From RGIG3009 sp045541495 (GTDB taxonomy: Bacteria > Bacillota > Clostridia > Oscillospirales > Acutalibacteraceae): DNA of 64,000 nt. This document shows positions 16,542-25,408 of this stretch, piece after piece. Made by a program: the position numbers and the translations under genes. Location of the stretch: contig JAZQJE010000040.1 in NCBI GenBank assembly GCA_045541495.1, positions 6,603 to 70,602 of the forward strand, given 5' to 3'. Under the pieces are notes generated by a model, which saw nothing but the letters and a program-made list of their open reading frames with translations, was not told the DNA's origin and did not search any database. Each line of letters opens with the position of its first letter. Within the stretch, counting starts at the first letter, position 1.

Positions 16542-18851
16542 TTATTTTTTGCCGAAGAAAATCGCCAAAAAACCAAAAATCACAGAGGCGATCAACAAGA
16601 ATTCCAAAATATATAGCGGCGGGAATACAATGCCGCCAAACAGGGCGGTATACCCTACTAAGAGAATCCCGATAAAACCTACTACGCCCTGTAATATTGC
16701 GAAGAAGCGAGTAGCAATCCGCAAACGGCTGCACAACGCCAGTGCCAAGATCATACCGTTGGTACTGTTTTGGGCAACTACGCTAACGGTTTCCGATTCA
16801 CTGACCCCGTCAACCAATCCTTCGAATGAACGGCCGGCCGGCGCGTTTAACAGTTCTACATAGTAACCATTTAGTTCGAATACATCTGCCACCAAGCGTT
16901 CTGTGATATTTTGGTCACACGTGCGTATCAACAAGGTGATCCGCTCTTTGGTCAGGCGCGTTAACATAGTTTTCACTGTCGGGTCAGCAATATAACTGAC
17001 CACAAACATCGCCGACAACTCACCGGCAATAGACAAATACACTAATTGACGTCCATTGATGGCATACCGCTGTTCATAGTCGCGAGAAGGAATATCAATA
17101 CCGTGATTATCCAACAATTTACGGTTACCGATAAGCACTCGGCGCCCGCTTACCCAACCGGACAACCCCATATCTTGTTCATAAACGAGCGTATCCACCT
17201 CACGCAACATATCCACTTTATTTTGGATCATGCGACGGAATACATGAGATAACGGACCACCGGCCCGCACCGAAACAGAGGCGGCATCCAAGATCGCATC
17301 GTCAATACGCGTGCCGGAAAACGTTTTAATTCCGTGCAGCAATACGCTCTGTTCAGGAAAAATATCCATCGCATCCAATGCTAACGCGTGAACATTCCCC
17401 AATTCTTCCGCCGACGAATAGCCGGCAAAAAGCGTTCCTTCCTCCTCGGCAGTGTGGGAAGCACCCGATATCGCCATTTGCAGGGAAAAGAACAACACAG
17501 CAGGCGCCGCTACCGTCAGCATTGCGCAAAACACCGTGGCGGTTGTCATCCAAGAACTGATCCCATTAAGGGCAAAATAAATAAGTGCTATCAACAACGA
17601 AACACCGATAACAATAGGCATGTACCATTTCATCGGTTTCGCACAAACACGGCTATCATCGGAAACGGTGAGATAATTATCCAACTTAGCAGTGCGACGA
17701 TAGTAGGCAACACGGGGTTCGCCGATAGCGCAAGCAGGACGTCCAATTTCCTCCGCCAAGGTAGGATCTGTGATCCGCTTATACACCAATCGCTCACTAT
17801 CGTCCCCTATCACAAACGCCGCAATTTTGAGTTGACGATCTTTTTCTACTCGTTTGGCTACGGCCAGCAACAGTATGCCGAAACCTGCCACACCTGTAAA
17901 AAGCGGCACACTGCCGTCGGTCACACCGGCGGCATGCAAATACTGCAATGCTGTGTGCACCAAGGTTGCAATCGACGATGCGGCAACACCGGATGCAATC
18001 GTGGCTTTGCCGATAAAGAGCGCGGAAAGTCCTTCACCGAGCAACGGCATGTTCAAAGCGCACAATGCCGCAAACAACGCCACTTGTATGGTCAAGTAAA
18101 CGGTCGGGTTCATCGCAACAGAGGGTGTAATAGCGGCAAACACCGTCATAAGGCATAAAATGATCTCCAACACCACTGAGAAGAATAATCGTGCACCGGC
18201 ACTATGAGAAGCGGCTGTTAAAGTCGCCACTACATCAATGTTATCCTCGATGGGTTCACTTCCCGTTTCTGTTTCCTCTACACTTTCGTTTTCCAGCGGT
18301 GTTTCGGGATAGATCACCTCACCGCGTTCGGTCGGTTCCCCTTCGCTCTCCGCAACTTGTTGCATATGTTGTTCCCGTTTTTGAGAGAAATCCTCAATTT
18401 TTTCACGACGGACACGACGTAACCGTTCTTCGTCCCCCTGTTCCGATTTTGAGGGTGTTTCCTCCTCAAAACCTTCCAACAGCATTTGAGACCCTTTATC
18501 CGCAAGAATTGCGTCTTCCTCTTCTCCGTCTTCTAACACACGGGTATCGTTGAGATTGGGAATGGGACGTGTGGGAGAATCGGTATTGATTTCTTGCGTA
18601 TCCCCGATATCCACTTCGACTACAGGCAAGGAAGTCGGGTCCGTCTCTTCCGCTACGCGCATATCCGCCTCGGAATCGATTGTTTTCAATGGTTTGGACG
18701 CTTGCTTTTTGCGTTCATGGCGAAACAGACCGCTCCGTTTTTTTGCCGGTCTCGTTTCGTCTTCTTTCACCGTGGGAAATTCTGTTGTAATCTCACGGCT
18801 GTCTTTCTCTGTTTCCGCCACCACTTCGAGATCGTTTTTTTTCTCTTTCAT
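16542..18851 (-). CDS. Degenerate P1-type-ATPase-like membrane protein with disordered acidic N-terminus
   Basis: Residues 1 to about 215 are acidic, charged and repeat-free, probably disordered and cytoplasmic. About eight membrane segments follow (near 221-245, 252-302, 316-332, 408-428, 436-456, 712-738, 742-766), in the order of a heavy-metal P-type ATPase. GWVSGRRVLIGNRKLL near residue 565 matches the P1B nucleotide domain. The catalytic motifs are lost: DKTGT reads DAMDI (about 493), TGDN reads RTCDQN (about 643), and GDGxNDxPAL is absent. The CPx metal-site motif is APA. So transport by the known mechanism is unlikely. It overlaps the RlmB-like gene by 4 bases (ATGA). Function unknown. 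Confidence 0.75.
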   Translation of the reverse strand: MKEKKNDLEVVAETEKDSREITTEFPTVKEDETRPAKKRSGLFRHERKKQASKPLKTIDSEADMRVAEETDPTSLPVVEVDIGDTQEINTDSPTRPIPNLNDTRVLEDGEEEDAILADKGSQMLLEGFEEETPSKSEQGDEERLRRVRREKIEDFSQKREQHMQQVAESEGEPTERGEVIYPETPLENESVEETETGSEPIEDNIDVVATLTAASHSAGARLFFSVVLEIILCLMTVFAAITPSVAMNPTVYLTIQVALFAALCALNMPLLGEGLSALFIGKATIASGVAASSIATLVHTALQYLHAAGVTDGSVPLFTGVAGFGILLLAVAKRVEKDRQLKIAAFVIGDDSERLVYKRITDPTLAEEIGRPACAIGEPRVAYYRRTAKLDNYLTVSDDSRVCAKPMKWYMPIVIGVSLLIALIYFALNGISSWMTTATVFCAMLTVAAPAVLFFSLQMAISGASHTAEEEGTLFAGYSSAEELGNVHALALDAMDIFPEQSVLLHGIKTFSGTRIDDAILDAASVSVRAGGPLSHVFRRMIQNKVDMLREVDTLVYEQDMGLSGWVSGRRVLIGNRKLLDNHGIDIPSRDYEQRYAINGRQLVYLSIAGELSAMFVVSYIADPTVKTMLTRLTKERITLLIRTCDQNITERLVADVFELNGYYVELLNAPAGRSFEGLVDGVSESETVSVVAQNSTNGMILALALCSRLRIATRFFAILQGVVGFIGILLVGYTALFGGIVFPPLYILEFLLIASVIFGFLAIFFGKK

Positions 18852-19612
18852 AACGTCCTCCCTTCGGCAATACCCAACCGTTGTCGGGCAACTTCATACG
18901 AAATAATGCCGCAAGCCACCGAAGCATTTAAAGAATTAATCTGTCCTCGCATCGGCAACGAAACTATATAATCGCATTGTTCGCGAACCAAACGGCTGAT
19001 TCCTCTGCCTTCCGACCCCACCACCAAAGCAACGGCGCCGGTAAGATCGGTTTGACACCAATTTTCCCCATCCATGTCCAATCCATATACCCATAGTCCT
19101 CGCTTCTTCAATTGCTTAAGGGTTTCAGTTAGATTAGCTACGCGAGCAACGGATACATATTCTACCGCACCAGCAGAGGTCTTATAAACCGTTGAGGTAA
19201 GTCCTACCGCGTGACGCTTGGGAATGATCACACCGTGACAACCTGCGGCTTCTGCCGTTCGAAGAATGGCTCCCAAATTGTGGGCATCCTCCAACTCGTC
19301 ACAAACAATAATAAACGGCGGCTCCCCCGCTTGTTCGGCTTTGGCAAAAATATCGTCGATCGTAGCGTATTCTTTGCAAGCGGCCACCGCCATAACACCT
19401 TGGTGATTGGGGCCGCATTTGGCGGTGAGTTTGCGAGAATCGGTTTCTTTAACGGGAATACTCATAGCGCGACATTTGGCTAAGATCGGGCCGATGCTGC
19501 CTGATCTGTCACCTGTTGCAATCCACACGCTATCCAACGCGCGGCCTGAGCGCAACGCTTCCATAACGGCGTTTCGCCCAATGATCATATCCTGTTCTAC
19601 GGCAGGTTGCAT
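18848..19612 (-). CDS. rlmB: TrmH/SpoU-family 2'-O-methyltransferase, RlmB-like
   Basis: This SPOUT enzyme uses SAM to methylate a ribose in RNA; RlmB acts on G2251 of 23S rRNA. Residues 8-85 are the substrate-binding domain with IIGRNAVMEAL. The catalytic domain has DAHNLGAILRTAEAAG, VVGSEGRGISRL and LPMRGQINSLNAS, the three SPOUT motifs. Length (254) is normal. The start has GAGG eight bases upstream. A second SpoU-family gene is at 45337-46140, so the exact target is less certain. Confidence 0.88.
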   Translation of the reverse strand: MQPAVEQDMIIGRNAVMEALRSGRALDSVWIATGDRSGSIGPILAKCRAMSIPVKETDSRKLTAKCGPNHQGVMAVAACKEYATIDDIFAKAEQAGEPPFIIVCDELEDAHNLGAILRTAEAAGCHGVIIPKRHAVGLTSTVYKTSAGAVEYVSVARVANLTETLKQLKKRGLWVYGLDMDGENWCQTDLTGAVALVVGSEGRGISRLVREQCDYIVSLPMRGQINSLNASVACGIISYEVARQRLGIAEGRTL

Positions 19613-19646
19613 TCCTAAAACCTCACAATACGCCTATGATAATTGA

Positions 19647-19652
19647 GTATAC
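19647..19652 (-). promoter_or_regulatory. Extended -10 promoter element of the RlmB-like gene
   Basis: TATACT at 19647-19652 on the minus strand, preceded by TGG (extended -10, TGn). No good -35 lies at 17 bases. Position is about 35 bases before the start codon. Confidence 0.5.
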
Positions 19653-19730
19653 CATACCTTTTTGGAAAAAGAAAGTCCTAAACACAAGAAATTTCTTTGG
19701 ATTTTTGTTACAAAAAACATTTTTTACGCT

Positions 19731-19760
19731 AAAAAGGACCGCTTTCAGCGGTCCTTTTTT
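19731..19760. terminator. Bidirectional intrinsic terminator after sipL
   Basis: GGACCGCT-TTC-AGCGGTCC forms a perfect stem flanked by AAAAA and TTTTTT, so it works on either strand. It ends the sipL transcript, 8 bases past its stop codon. Confidence 0.9.
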
Positions 19761-19768
19761 CAATAGAC

Positions 19769-21298
19769 TTATAAGGTAAGAAGCAACATGGTATCTTCTG
19801 TTAATATATTCTCTGTCAAGTTGTTTTCCGCATAAATATCGTCCACCGAAATGTGCTCGGCTTTGGCAATATCCCAAATCGTTTCTCCCGCTGATGCAAA
19901 ATAGATCTTCATACAACAACGATCCATGCCCTCTTCTTGGGTGTATGGCGCGGTATCGTCGGCACTCATGGCACAGATTGCCGTGCAATCGTCACTTTCC
20001 GTGTAAAGACGGTCAACGCCCACCGTTAGTTGCAGATCCACCGTTTTCCCCGAGATCCTATATTCCGTTTTCAATACCGTTACCGTCGGCAACATACATT
20101 CAGCGGTTTCAGTGTGAGTCAAGGTGAAGTCGACAGGACGCTCGTAATACGAGAGCACACCGTTCTCATCTCGTGTCAGCATGCAAACCAACAGTTTGTT
20201 ATCTGTAAAGCTATTTTCCTTTTCGCAACGTCCGTCAGCGCTTGTTATCTCACACCATAGATCGATCACATCATGAATATCGGCATCGGGTAATTCTACG
20301 GTGACGGGTGTTTTGATGGTATCTTGCGTGATCTTCGTGATACGAGAAAGTGCCACCCGTGTCTTTTCTGTTTTCAACGGAAATCGAGTATGATAGGCGT
20401 CACTGATCAAATTGCAAAATTCCGTACGGTATGCCTGCACAGTGATAAGTATTTTGGCACTTAGCGACAACAGTTTGTTTTCTCCGCCCGGATTTTGAGT
20501 GGGATGAACTTCGCAAAACAACAAGGAAGCCTTACAAGAGCAAAGACCTTCTTCGTCAAGACCTTCCGCATCTATGATCTGGCTAAAAAGAATGGTGTTT
20601 TCAGAACATCCCAAAACACCCGCAACCGTATCCGTGGCATAAACCGTTTTCAGTAAGATCTCGCCTTTAACAACGACCTTCCCCATCATGATCTTGCAAT
20701 CGGTAATACAAGGAACTGCTTCAGTACGGATGAGCATTTCCGCTTGATTACCACCGACAAGTTCTAATACTTCATTGATCGAAAACGCCTTTTGTGCAAA
20801 GGCTACCGGCTTTGAATAGCCTACGGTTTGGTTTTGCGTACAGATCGATTCACAGTCCGTTGATTCAACAATTGTCCGCTCACGTTCGCCCGTTACCGTT
20901 AATTTTACGCTGAAAGCGCCATGAACATCCACCCGTCGCGGACTGGTAGCGCGGCAATTGACATAGTTGACCTTTGTAGCAAGTTGAATATGGCAATTGC
21001 TGCTTATCTCCTTTACGGTAAAAACGGAGGTGAAGGGTTGCGTATTTTCAAAACTGCGCACACATTTACGGTCTTCATCCAAATACAAAATTTGCAGCCA
21101 AACCGTTCCATCCGCCATTATACGGTCTCCGCTGACCTGATGAGTTTGCACCACTGGTTTCATGATACATTTTAACACGGCGGCTATATCCGGCAAATAT
21201 TCCGGTAATACAAAATCGCAATCCACAGGCCGCTCATCAAAATCATCAAACACGGTATCTATCGTGTTGATCTGTTTCATGGTGGTTTGAAGTTCCAT
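19769..21298 (-). CDS. sipL: SipL-like spore coat morphogenesis protein (SPOCS/DUF3794 plus LysM)
   Basis: SipL of Clostridioides difficile binds SpoIVA and is needed for coat assembly around the forespore. This 509-residue protein has repeats of the DUF3794/SPOCS type: CDFVLPEYLPDIAAVLKC near residue 27, then beta-rich segments, with a second VTVELPDADI near 350. A C-terminal LysM-like domain covers about 465-509 (YFASAGETIWDIAKAEHIS...). That is the SipL layout. The neighbour upstream is spoVM, whose product also works with SpoIVA. No signal peptide is seen, as expected for a mother-cell cytoplasmic protein. spoIVA is not in the window. Confidence 0.85.
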   Translation of the reverse strand: MELQTTMKQINTIDTVFDDFDERPVDCDFVLPEYLPDIAAVLKCIMKPVVQTHQVSGDRIMADGTVWLQILYLDEDRKCVRSFENTQPFTSVFTVKEISSNCHIQLATKVNYVNCRATSPRRVDVHGAFSVKLTVTGERERTIVESTDCESICTQNQTVGYSKPVAFAQKAFSINEVLELVGGNQAEMLIRTEAVPCITDCKIMMGKVVVKGEILLKTVYATDTVAGVLGCSENTILFSQIIDAEGLDEEGLCSCKASLLFCEVHPTQNPGGENKLLSLSAKILITVQAYRTEFCNLISDAYHTRFPLKTEKTRVALSRITKITQDTIKTPVTVELPDADIHDVIDLWCEITSADGRCEKENSFTDNKLLVCMLTRDENGVLSYYERPVDFTLTHTETAECMLPTVTVLKTEYRISGKTVDLQLTVGVDRLYTESDDCTAICAMSADDTAPYTQEEGMDRCCMKIYFASAGETIWDIAKAEHISVDDIYAENNLTENILTEDTMLLLTL

Positions 21299-21332
21299 GT
21301 TATTCTCTCCCTTTTACGGCATTTTCATTGAC

Positions 21333-21361
21333 ACTATATTCAAATGAACTTTAAAATATAC
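21333..21361 (-). promoter_or_regulatory. Possible sigma-E-type promoter of sipL
   Basis: On the minus strand GTATATT (21355-21361), 14 bases, then AATATAGT (21333-21340). The spacing and -35 fit mother-cell sigma-E promoters; the -10 matches only partly. It fits the expected mother-cell expression of sipL, but is weak evidence alone. Confidence 0.4.
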
Positions 21362-21368
21362 CATAAAC

Positions 21369-21402
21369 AAAAAGGCATCCGCTTGGAGCGGATGCCTTTT
21401 TT
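21369..21402. terminator. Intrinsic terminator after spoVM
   Basis: GGCATCCGC-TTGGA-GCGGATGCC with AAAAA on one side and TTTTTT on the other, 1 base after the spoVM stop codon. Confidence 0.9.
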
Positions 21403-21403
21403 A

Positions 21404-21493
21404 TCATTCAACGATTTGATCCTTTTTGATCTTAAACATACTCCGTAACAAGGCACTCAAGAATCTCGGACTCTTTACCACAACAATCTGCAT
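21404..21493 (-). CDS. spoVM: SpoVM, amphipathic spore membrane anchor peptide
   Basis: A 29-residue peptide starting MQIVVVKSPRFLSALLRSMF and ending with KIKKDQIVE. Bacillus SpoVM is 26 residues with the same plan (short beta-like start, KxPKFL, then an amphipathic helix with basic face). It marks the curved forespore membrane and anchors SpoIVA. AGGGAGGATCTTTGT gives a strong ribosome site. The gene is 26 bases after a small membrane-protein gene and is ended by a strong terminator; sipL lies just beyond. A longer reading through the same frame exists but would fuse unrelated sequence to the N-terminus. Confidence 0.85.
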   Translation of the reverse strand: MQIVVVKSPRFLSALLRSMFKIKKDQIVE

Positions 21494-21519
21494 ACAAAGA
21501 TCCTCCCTATGTTGTAAGT

Positions 21520-21669
21520 TTATCCGCACCGAACCAACGAAAGGCCGGCAAGAACCAATACAATCGCCGCAATCATTAAAATGAAGCGGGTGGGGAAAGT
21601 GATCGCTACCAACATCCCCGCACCAAAGGCCGCACAATATCCTCCGGTACAGCAATTTCGTCTTCTCAT
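21520..21669 (-). CDS. 49-residue Cys-rich membrane protein upstream of spoVM
   Basis: Not recognised. The product starts MRRRNCCTGGYCAAFGAGML, then has one hydrophobic segment (about residues 13-45, interrupted by FPTRF) and ends LSLVRCG. Three Cys lie in the first 12 residues and one near the end. The Arg-rich start suggests an N-in topology. GGGGAGAG lies upstream of the ATG. It is 26 bases before spoVM and between the same two terminators, so both should be one transcript. That makes a sporulation role plausible, but it is inference. Confidence 0.7.
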   Translation of the reverse strand: MRRRNCCTGGYCAAFGAGMLVAITFPTRFILMIAAIVLVLAGLSLVRCG

Positions 21670-21730
21670 ACTGCTCTCCCCTTTTTGGCTTATGTATTAA
21701 CAGCATATTCCACAGCAGAGAGTTTGTGAC

Positions 21731-21762
21731 AAAAAAAGGCCCGCACAAATATTGTGCAGGCC
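21731..21762 (-). terminator. Intrinsic terminator after the sugar ABC ATPase gene
   Basis: GGCCTGCACAA and TTGTGCGGGCC pair around a 3-base loop (one mismatch), followed on the minus strand by seven Ts. Confidence 0.85.
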
Positions 21763-21775
21763 TTTGGGATACTGA

Positions 21776-22930
21776 TTAGTTGCAGATAGTCTTCTCGGTT
21801 TCTTTATCGAACAGATGGATCTTGGTGTTATCCATAACCATATCCACTTCATCACCGGGACGAGCGGTAGAGGTAGGATCAACACGAGCAACCAAATTGA
21901 ATCCTTCCACATTGAAGTACAGAAACGTTTCGGCACCCATCAACTCGGTAACTTCGATGTTGGCGCGAATACCGCAATCGTTGAAGGTTTCCATAAAACG
22001 AGGCTCGTCATGAATATCCTCAGGACGGATACCCATGATAACTTCTTTTTCGCCTTCTTTGCCGACAAATGCATCCAAAACGCCTTTTTCGTTTTTGGAA
22101 TCGGGCAACGGAATAAGGTATTTCTTACCCTTTCTCGTCTTGGTATCTTCGGAACCGAATTCCACGAAGAATTTACCGTCTTTCTTCTTCAAAACAGAAT
22201 CTACAAAGTTCATTTGAGGACTACCGATAAAGCCAGCAACGAACATATTACCGGGTTGGCTATACAACTTATTGGGGGTATCAACCTGCTGGATCAAACC
22301 ATCTTTCATAACCACGATGCGATCACCCATGGTCATAGCTTCGGTCTGGTCATGGGTAACATAAATGAACGTGGTACCTAATTTTTGGTGCAACTTGGAG
22401 ATCTCCGTTCTCATTTGAGCACGCAATTTCGCATCCAAGTTGGACAGCGGTTCGTCCAGCAAGAAGACCTTAGGTTCACGAACGATGGCACGACCGAGCG
22501 CAACACGCTGGCGCTGACCACCGGACAAAGCCTTTGGTTTTCTGTCGAGCAGGTGAGCAATATCCAAAATGCGAGCCGCCTCTTCTACGCGGCGTTTGAT
22601 CTCGTCACGAGGAGTTTTACGCAATTTCAAACCGAAAGCCATGTTTTCAAACACGGTCATGTGGGGATACAGAGCATAGTTCTGGAACACCATGGCGATG
22701 TCACGATCTTTAGGAGCAACATCGTTGACCAAACGGTCGCCGATGTATAACTCACCGTCGGAAATTTCTTCCAAACCGGCGATCATACGCAGAGTGGTGG
22801 ATTTACCACAACCGGAAGGACCAACCAGAATGATGAATTCCTTGTCTTTGATTTCCAAATTAAAATCGGAAACCGCGACAACACCACCGGGATATTTTTT
22901 GTAAATCCCTTTTAAAGACAAACTTGCCAT
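21776..22930 (-). CDS. Sugar ABC transporter ATPase (UgpC/MsmX family)
   Basis: An ATP-hydrolysing subunit for carbohydrate ABC importers. Walker A GPSGCGKST, signature LSGGQRQRVALGRA, Walker B VFLLDEPLSNLD and the His of THDQTEA are intact. A C-terminal MOBP/TOBE-like region (about 240-384) follows, as in MalK and MsmX. No permease or binding protein is near, so it is probably a shared ATPase that serves several sugar importers, as known for MsmX in Bacillus. The start is MASLSLKG with GGAGG; an upstream ATG lacks a site. Confidence 0.92.
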   Translation of the reverse strand: MASLSLKGIYKKYPGGVVAVSDFNLEIKDKEFIILVGPSGCGKSTTLRMIAGLEEISDGELYIGDRLVNDVAPKDRDIAMVFQNYALYPHMTVFENMAFGLKLRKTPRDEIKRRVEEAARILDIAHLLDRKPKALSGGQRQRVALGRAIVREPKVFLLDEPLSNLDAKLRAQMRTEISKLHQKLGTTFIYVTHDQTEAMTMGDRIVVMKDGLIQQVDTPNKLYSQPGNMFVAGFIGSPQMNFVDSVLKKKDGKFFVEFGSEDTKTRKGKKYLIPLPDSKNEKGVLDAFVGKEGEKEVIMGIRPEDIHDEPRFMETFNDCGIRANIEVTELMGAETFLYFNVEGFNLVARVDPTSTARPGDEVDMVMDNTKIHLFDKETEKTICN

Positions 22931-23092
22931 TTGAAGACCTCCATCTTTTGTAGTAGGTAACCACATTTTGGACACTCTACTATATTGTCCCTATTTTAAC
23001 AAAAAATTTTTCTTTATGCCATCCCAATAATACACAAACTTTTTTGATTTATTTGTTTGTGTTGAACAAAATGTTCCAAAAGAGATGAAAAT

Positions 23093-23806
23093 TCAACAAA
23101 AAGGAAGCATGCTCTCTTCGTCGGCGAGGAAACGGCTTTCCCCTTCTCTTAAAGACGGATCCAGCATCAAGTTGCCGATGGACAATCGTTTCAGCCATAC
23201 AACACCGCGCTCCCGCGTACCGAACATACGCTTGATTTGGTGATACCGGCCCTCGGTAATACGCACTTCCGCGAGAGGCGTATCGCTGTCTTCAAGAATA
23301 CGCAAAGAAGCGGGACGGCACACGGTGCCGTCTGTCAAGATAATCCCTGCCTGAAAAGCATCCGAATCCGCTTGTGTCAACGGTCCGTCCAAACGGACGT
23401 GATAACACTTTTCCACCGCTTTTTTCGGTGATAACATTCGATGGGCATACTCGCCGTCATCCGTAAGGATCACCAACCCGACGGTATCTTTGTCCAATCG
23501 CCCCGCGGGGAACAATCCTTTGCGCCGTTGATCGGGAGGGAGCAGATCCACCACCGTCGGCACTTTCGGATCCCGCGACACACATAAAATACCCGCCGGT
23601 TTATTGAGCATGACATACACATATCGGTGATAAGCAAGCGATTGTCCTGAAACACAAATATGGTTTCTGTCACCATCCACTTTTGTAGCGGGATCACGAC
23701 AAACAACGCCGTCAACCGTTACTGCACCGCGACGGATCAACCGCACCGTATCACTGCGGCTCATCGTCCCCTGTGAGGCGATCAATTTATCCAGACGTTG
23801 TACCAT
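23093..23806 (-). CDS. rsuA: 16S rRNA pseudouridine synthase, RsuA family
   Basis: RsuA-type enzymes turn U516 of 16S rRNA into pseudouridine. An S4 RNA-binding domain spans residues 1 to about 60 (QRLDKLIASQGTMSR, then VTVDG). The catalytic domain has VMLNKPAG and the GRLDKDTVGL motif with the catalytic Asp, and GRYHQIKRMFG near the end. Length 237 is normal. I take the second ATG (MVQRLDK), eight bases after GGA; the first is three codons earlier. It follows a DUF4830 gene by 12 bases. Confidence 0.9.
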   Translation of the reverse strand: MVQRLDKLIASQGTMSRSDTVRLIRRGAVTVDGVVCRDPATKVDGDRNHICVSGQSLAYHRYVYVMLNKPAGILCVSRDPKVPTVVDLLPPDQRRKGLFPAGRLDKDTVGLVILTDDGEYAHRMLSPKKAVEKCYHVRLDGPLTQADSDAFQAGIILTDGTVCRPASLRILEDSDTPLAEVRITEGRYHQIKRMFGTRERGVVWLKRLSIGNLMLDPSLREGESRFLADEESMLPFC

Positions 23807-23818
23807 ACATAACATCCT

Positions 23819-24280
23819 TTACAACAATGCTTTCTCCCCGTCAGTGGTATCAATGTGTCCCGCAATCACCGTATTGCGATATACATACAAATGAGCGGCG
23901 GAAGCACCGCTGCCGCCTACCACGCGATAGGAATACAACTTTACCCGTTTTCCCAAATAGGGCTCCAAGTCCAAGCCTGCTTGCTTTTGCAATTCATTGT
24001 ATGACAACAAAGCGGCGTCCGGTTCATCGGGAATACGGATCTCGCGGATCTGGGTAGCTTCTTCTTCCACTTCATACCCGAGATTTTTTAGAAAAGCGAC
24101 TCGTTCTTTCCCCGTGTCAACCACCGTACTGATGACAGGAACACCCGAAACGGCAGTAGCATCCGATACGGGGATCAACAGCGAGACCGTGGCCAAAACG
24201 GCAACTACTGCCAAGCATACCAATGCGGACAACAACTGCTTTTTGCCGGTTTTTACAGATAATACGAACACAACATGCAC
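23819..24280 (-). CDS. DUF4830-type membrane-anchored protein
   Basis: Function unknown. One N-terminal membrane segment (about residues 16-37) follows a short basic start. The rest is likely extracellular. It contains RVAFLKNLGYEVE, EIRIPDEPD, YNELQKQAGLDL and YLGKRVKLYSYRV, and ends with VIAGHIDTTDG; this order matches the DUF4830 proteins I recall from Clostridia. The site AGGGAAG lies close to the ATG. It is followed by rsuA after 12 bases, and its upstream neighbour is the M24 peptidase. Confidence 0.72.
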   Translation of the reverse strand: MHVVFVLSVKTGKKQLLSALVCLAVVAVLATVSLLIPVSDATAVSGVPVISTVVDTGKERVAFLKNLGYEVEEEATQIREIRIPDEPDAALLSYNELQKQAGLDLEPYLGKRVKLYSYRVVGGSGASAAHLYVYRNTVIAGHIDTTDGEKALL

Positions 24281-24334
24281 TTCCCTATTTCATAGATTTT
24301 GTACATGTATATGCTCATTTCATAGTCGGTATGA

Positions 24335-25408
24335 TTACAGGATCAAGAGTTCCTTGGGACAATGAGTCAGATCGCGGCAACCATCTTCGGTGATCAGCGC
24401 CATATCTTCGATACGTACGCCGAAACGACCTTCCAGATAAATACCGGGCTCTACGGTAACGATGTTACCAACCTGTAACAGCCGTTCGCCCGCGCGAGGT
24501 GATAGATTAGGACCTTCATGAATCTGCACGCCCACACCATGGCCTGTACCGTGACCGAAGCAATCGCCGTAACCGGAGGTGGCAATGATATCACGTGCCG
24601 CCGCATCTCCTTTCACGCAGGGCAAACCGGGGCGCAACACAGCCAACGACGCTTGCTGGGCCTTTAGCACTGTATTGTAGATTTCCCGTTGTTCATCGGT
24701 AACAAATCCCACCGCTACGGTACGTGTCATATCGGAATGATAACCGTCGATGACCACACCGAAATCCATGGTGACGAAATCGCCCTTTTCAATCGGCTTA
24801 TTTGTTGGGATACCATGAGGCAAAGAAGAGTTGGTACCCGAAACCACGATAAAATCAAAAGCCACCCGCTGAGCGCCTTGCCGCCGCAAATAGAATTCCA
24901 ATTCCAGTGCCGTTTCCCGTTCGGTAACACCTTCCCGAATGAAGGGTAAAATATGCTCAAATCCCGCTTCGGTCAATTGTTGCGCCTGCTCGATCAACGC
25001 GATCTCTCGTTCGTCTTTCACCGCGCGCATATCCGAAAGCCAAGTATCCAGTTTATTTTCCGTTTCAAATACTACGTTTGTCACAATGGCTTCCAAAGCG
25101 GCTTTTTGCGCTAGCGACGTTTCGCCCGTTTCTAAAAAGATCCGTTCGAGATCGTTTTTTTTCACAAGATCGATCAGTGTTTGCGATAACCGATTGATCA
25201 TCACACATTGCGCACCTTTCACGGTGTTTTTCGCCATTTCAATATAACGAAAATCTGTGAGAAAATATATATCATTACGCGTCAGAAAGATCCAACTGTC
25301 TCCTGAGGGGAATCCCGTTAAATAGCACAAATTATGGGGAGCCGAAACCAGTGCCGCCGCACGGTCATCGGGCAGTTTTTCCGCCAACAGTTCCAGTTTT
25401 GTTTTCAT
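24335..25408 (-). CDS. M24 family Xaa-Pro aminopeptidase
   Basis: A dinuclear-metal peptidase that removes an N-terminal residue before proline. Residues 1 to about 130 are the creatinase-like N-domain. The pita-bread domain has MDFGVVIDGYHSDMTR (two Asp ligands), GHGTGHGVG (His), TVEPGIYL (Glu) and RIEDM (Glu). The ligand set is complete. The start MKTKLELL has GGAGGTG; twelve codons upstream are rejected. It overlaps the upstream endonuclease gene by 4 bases (ATGA). Confidence 0.92.
   Translation of the reverse strand: MKTKLELLAEKLPDDRAAALVSAPHNLCYLTGFPSGDSWIFLTRNDIYFLTDFRYIEMAKNTVKGAQCVMINRLSQTLIDLVKKNDLERIFLETGETSLAQKAALEAIVTNVVFETENKLDTWLSDMRAVKDEREIALIEQAQQLTEAGFEHILPFIREGVTERETALELEFYLRRQGAQRVAFDFIVVSGTNSSLPHGIPTNKPIEKGDFVTMDFGVVIDGYHSDMTRTVAVGFVTDEQREIYNTVLKAQQASLAVLRPGLPCVKGDAAARDIIATSGYGDCFGHGTGHGVGVQIHEGPNLSPRAGERLLQVGNIVTVEPGIYLEGRFGVRIEDMALITEDGCRDLTHCPKELLIL

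Noticed and set aside
21404..21748. A 114-codon frame that ends in spoVM
   Set aside because: Its first part reads through the 49-residue membrane-protein gene in another frame. The SpoVM part has its own strong ribosome site and matches family length.
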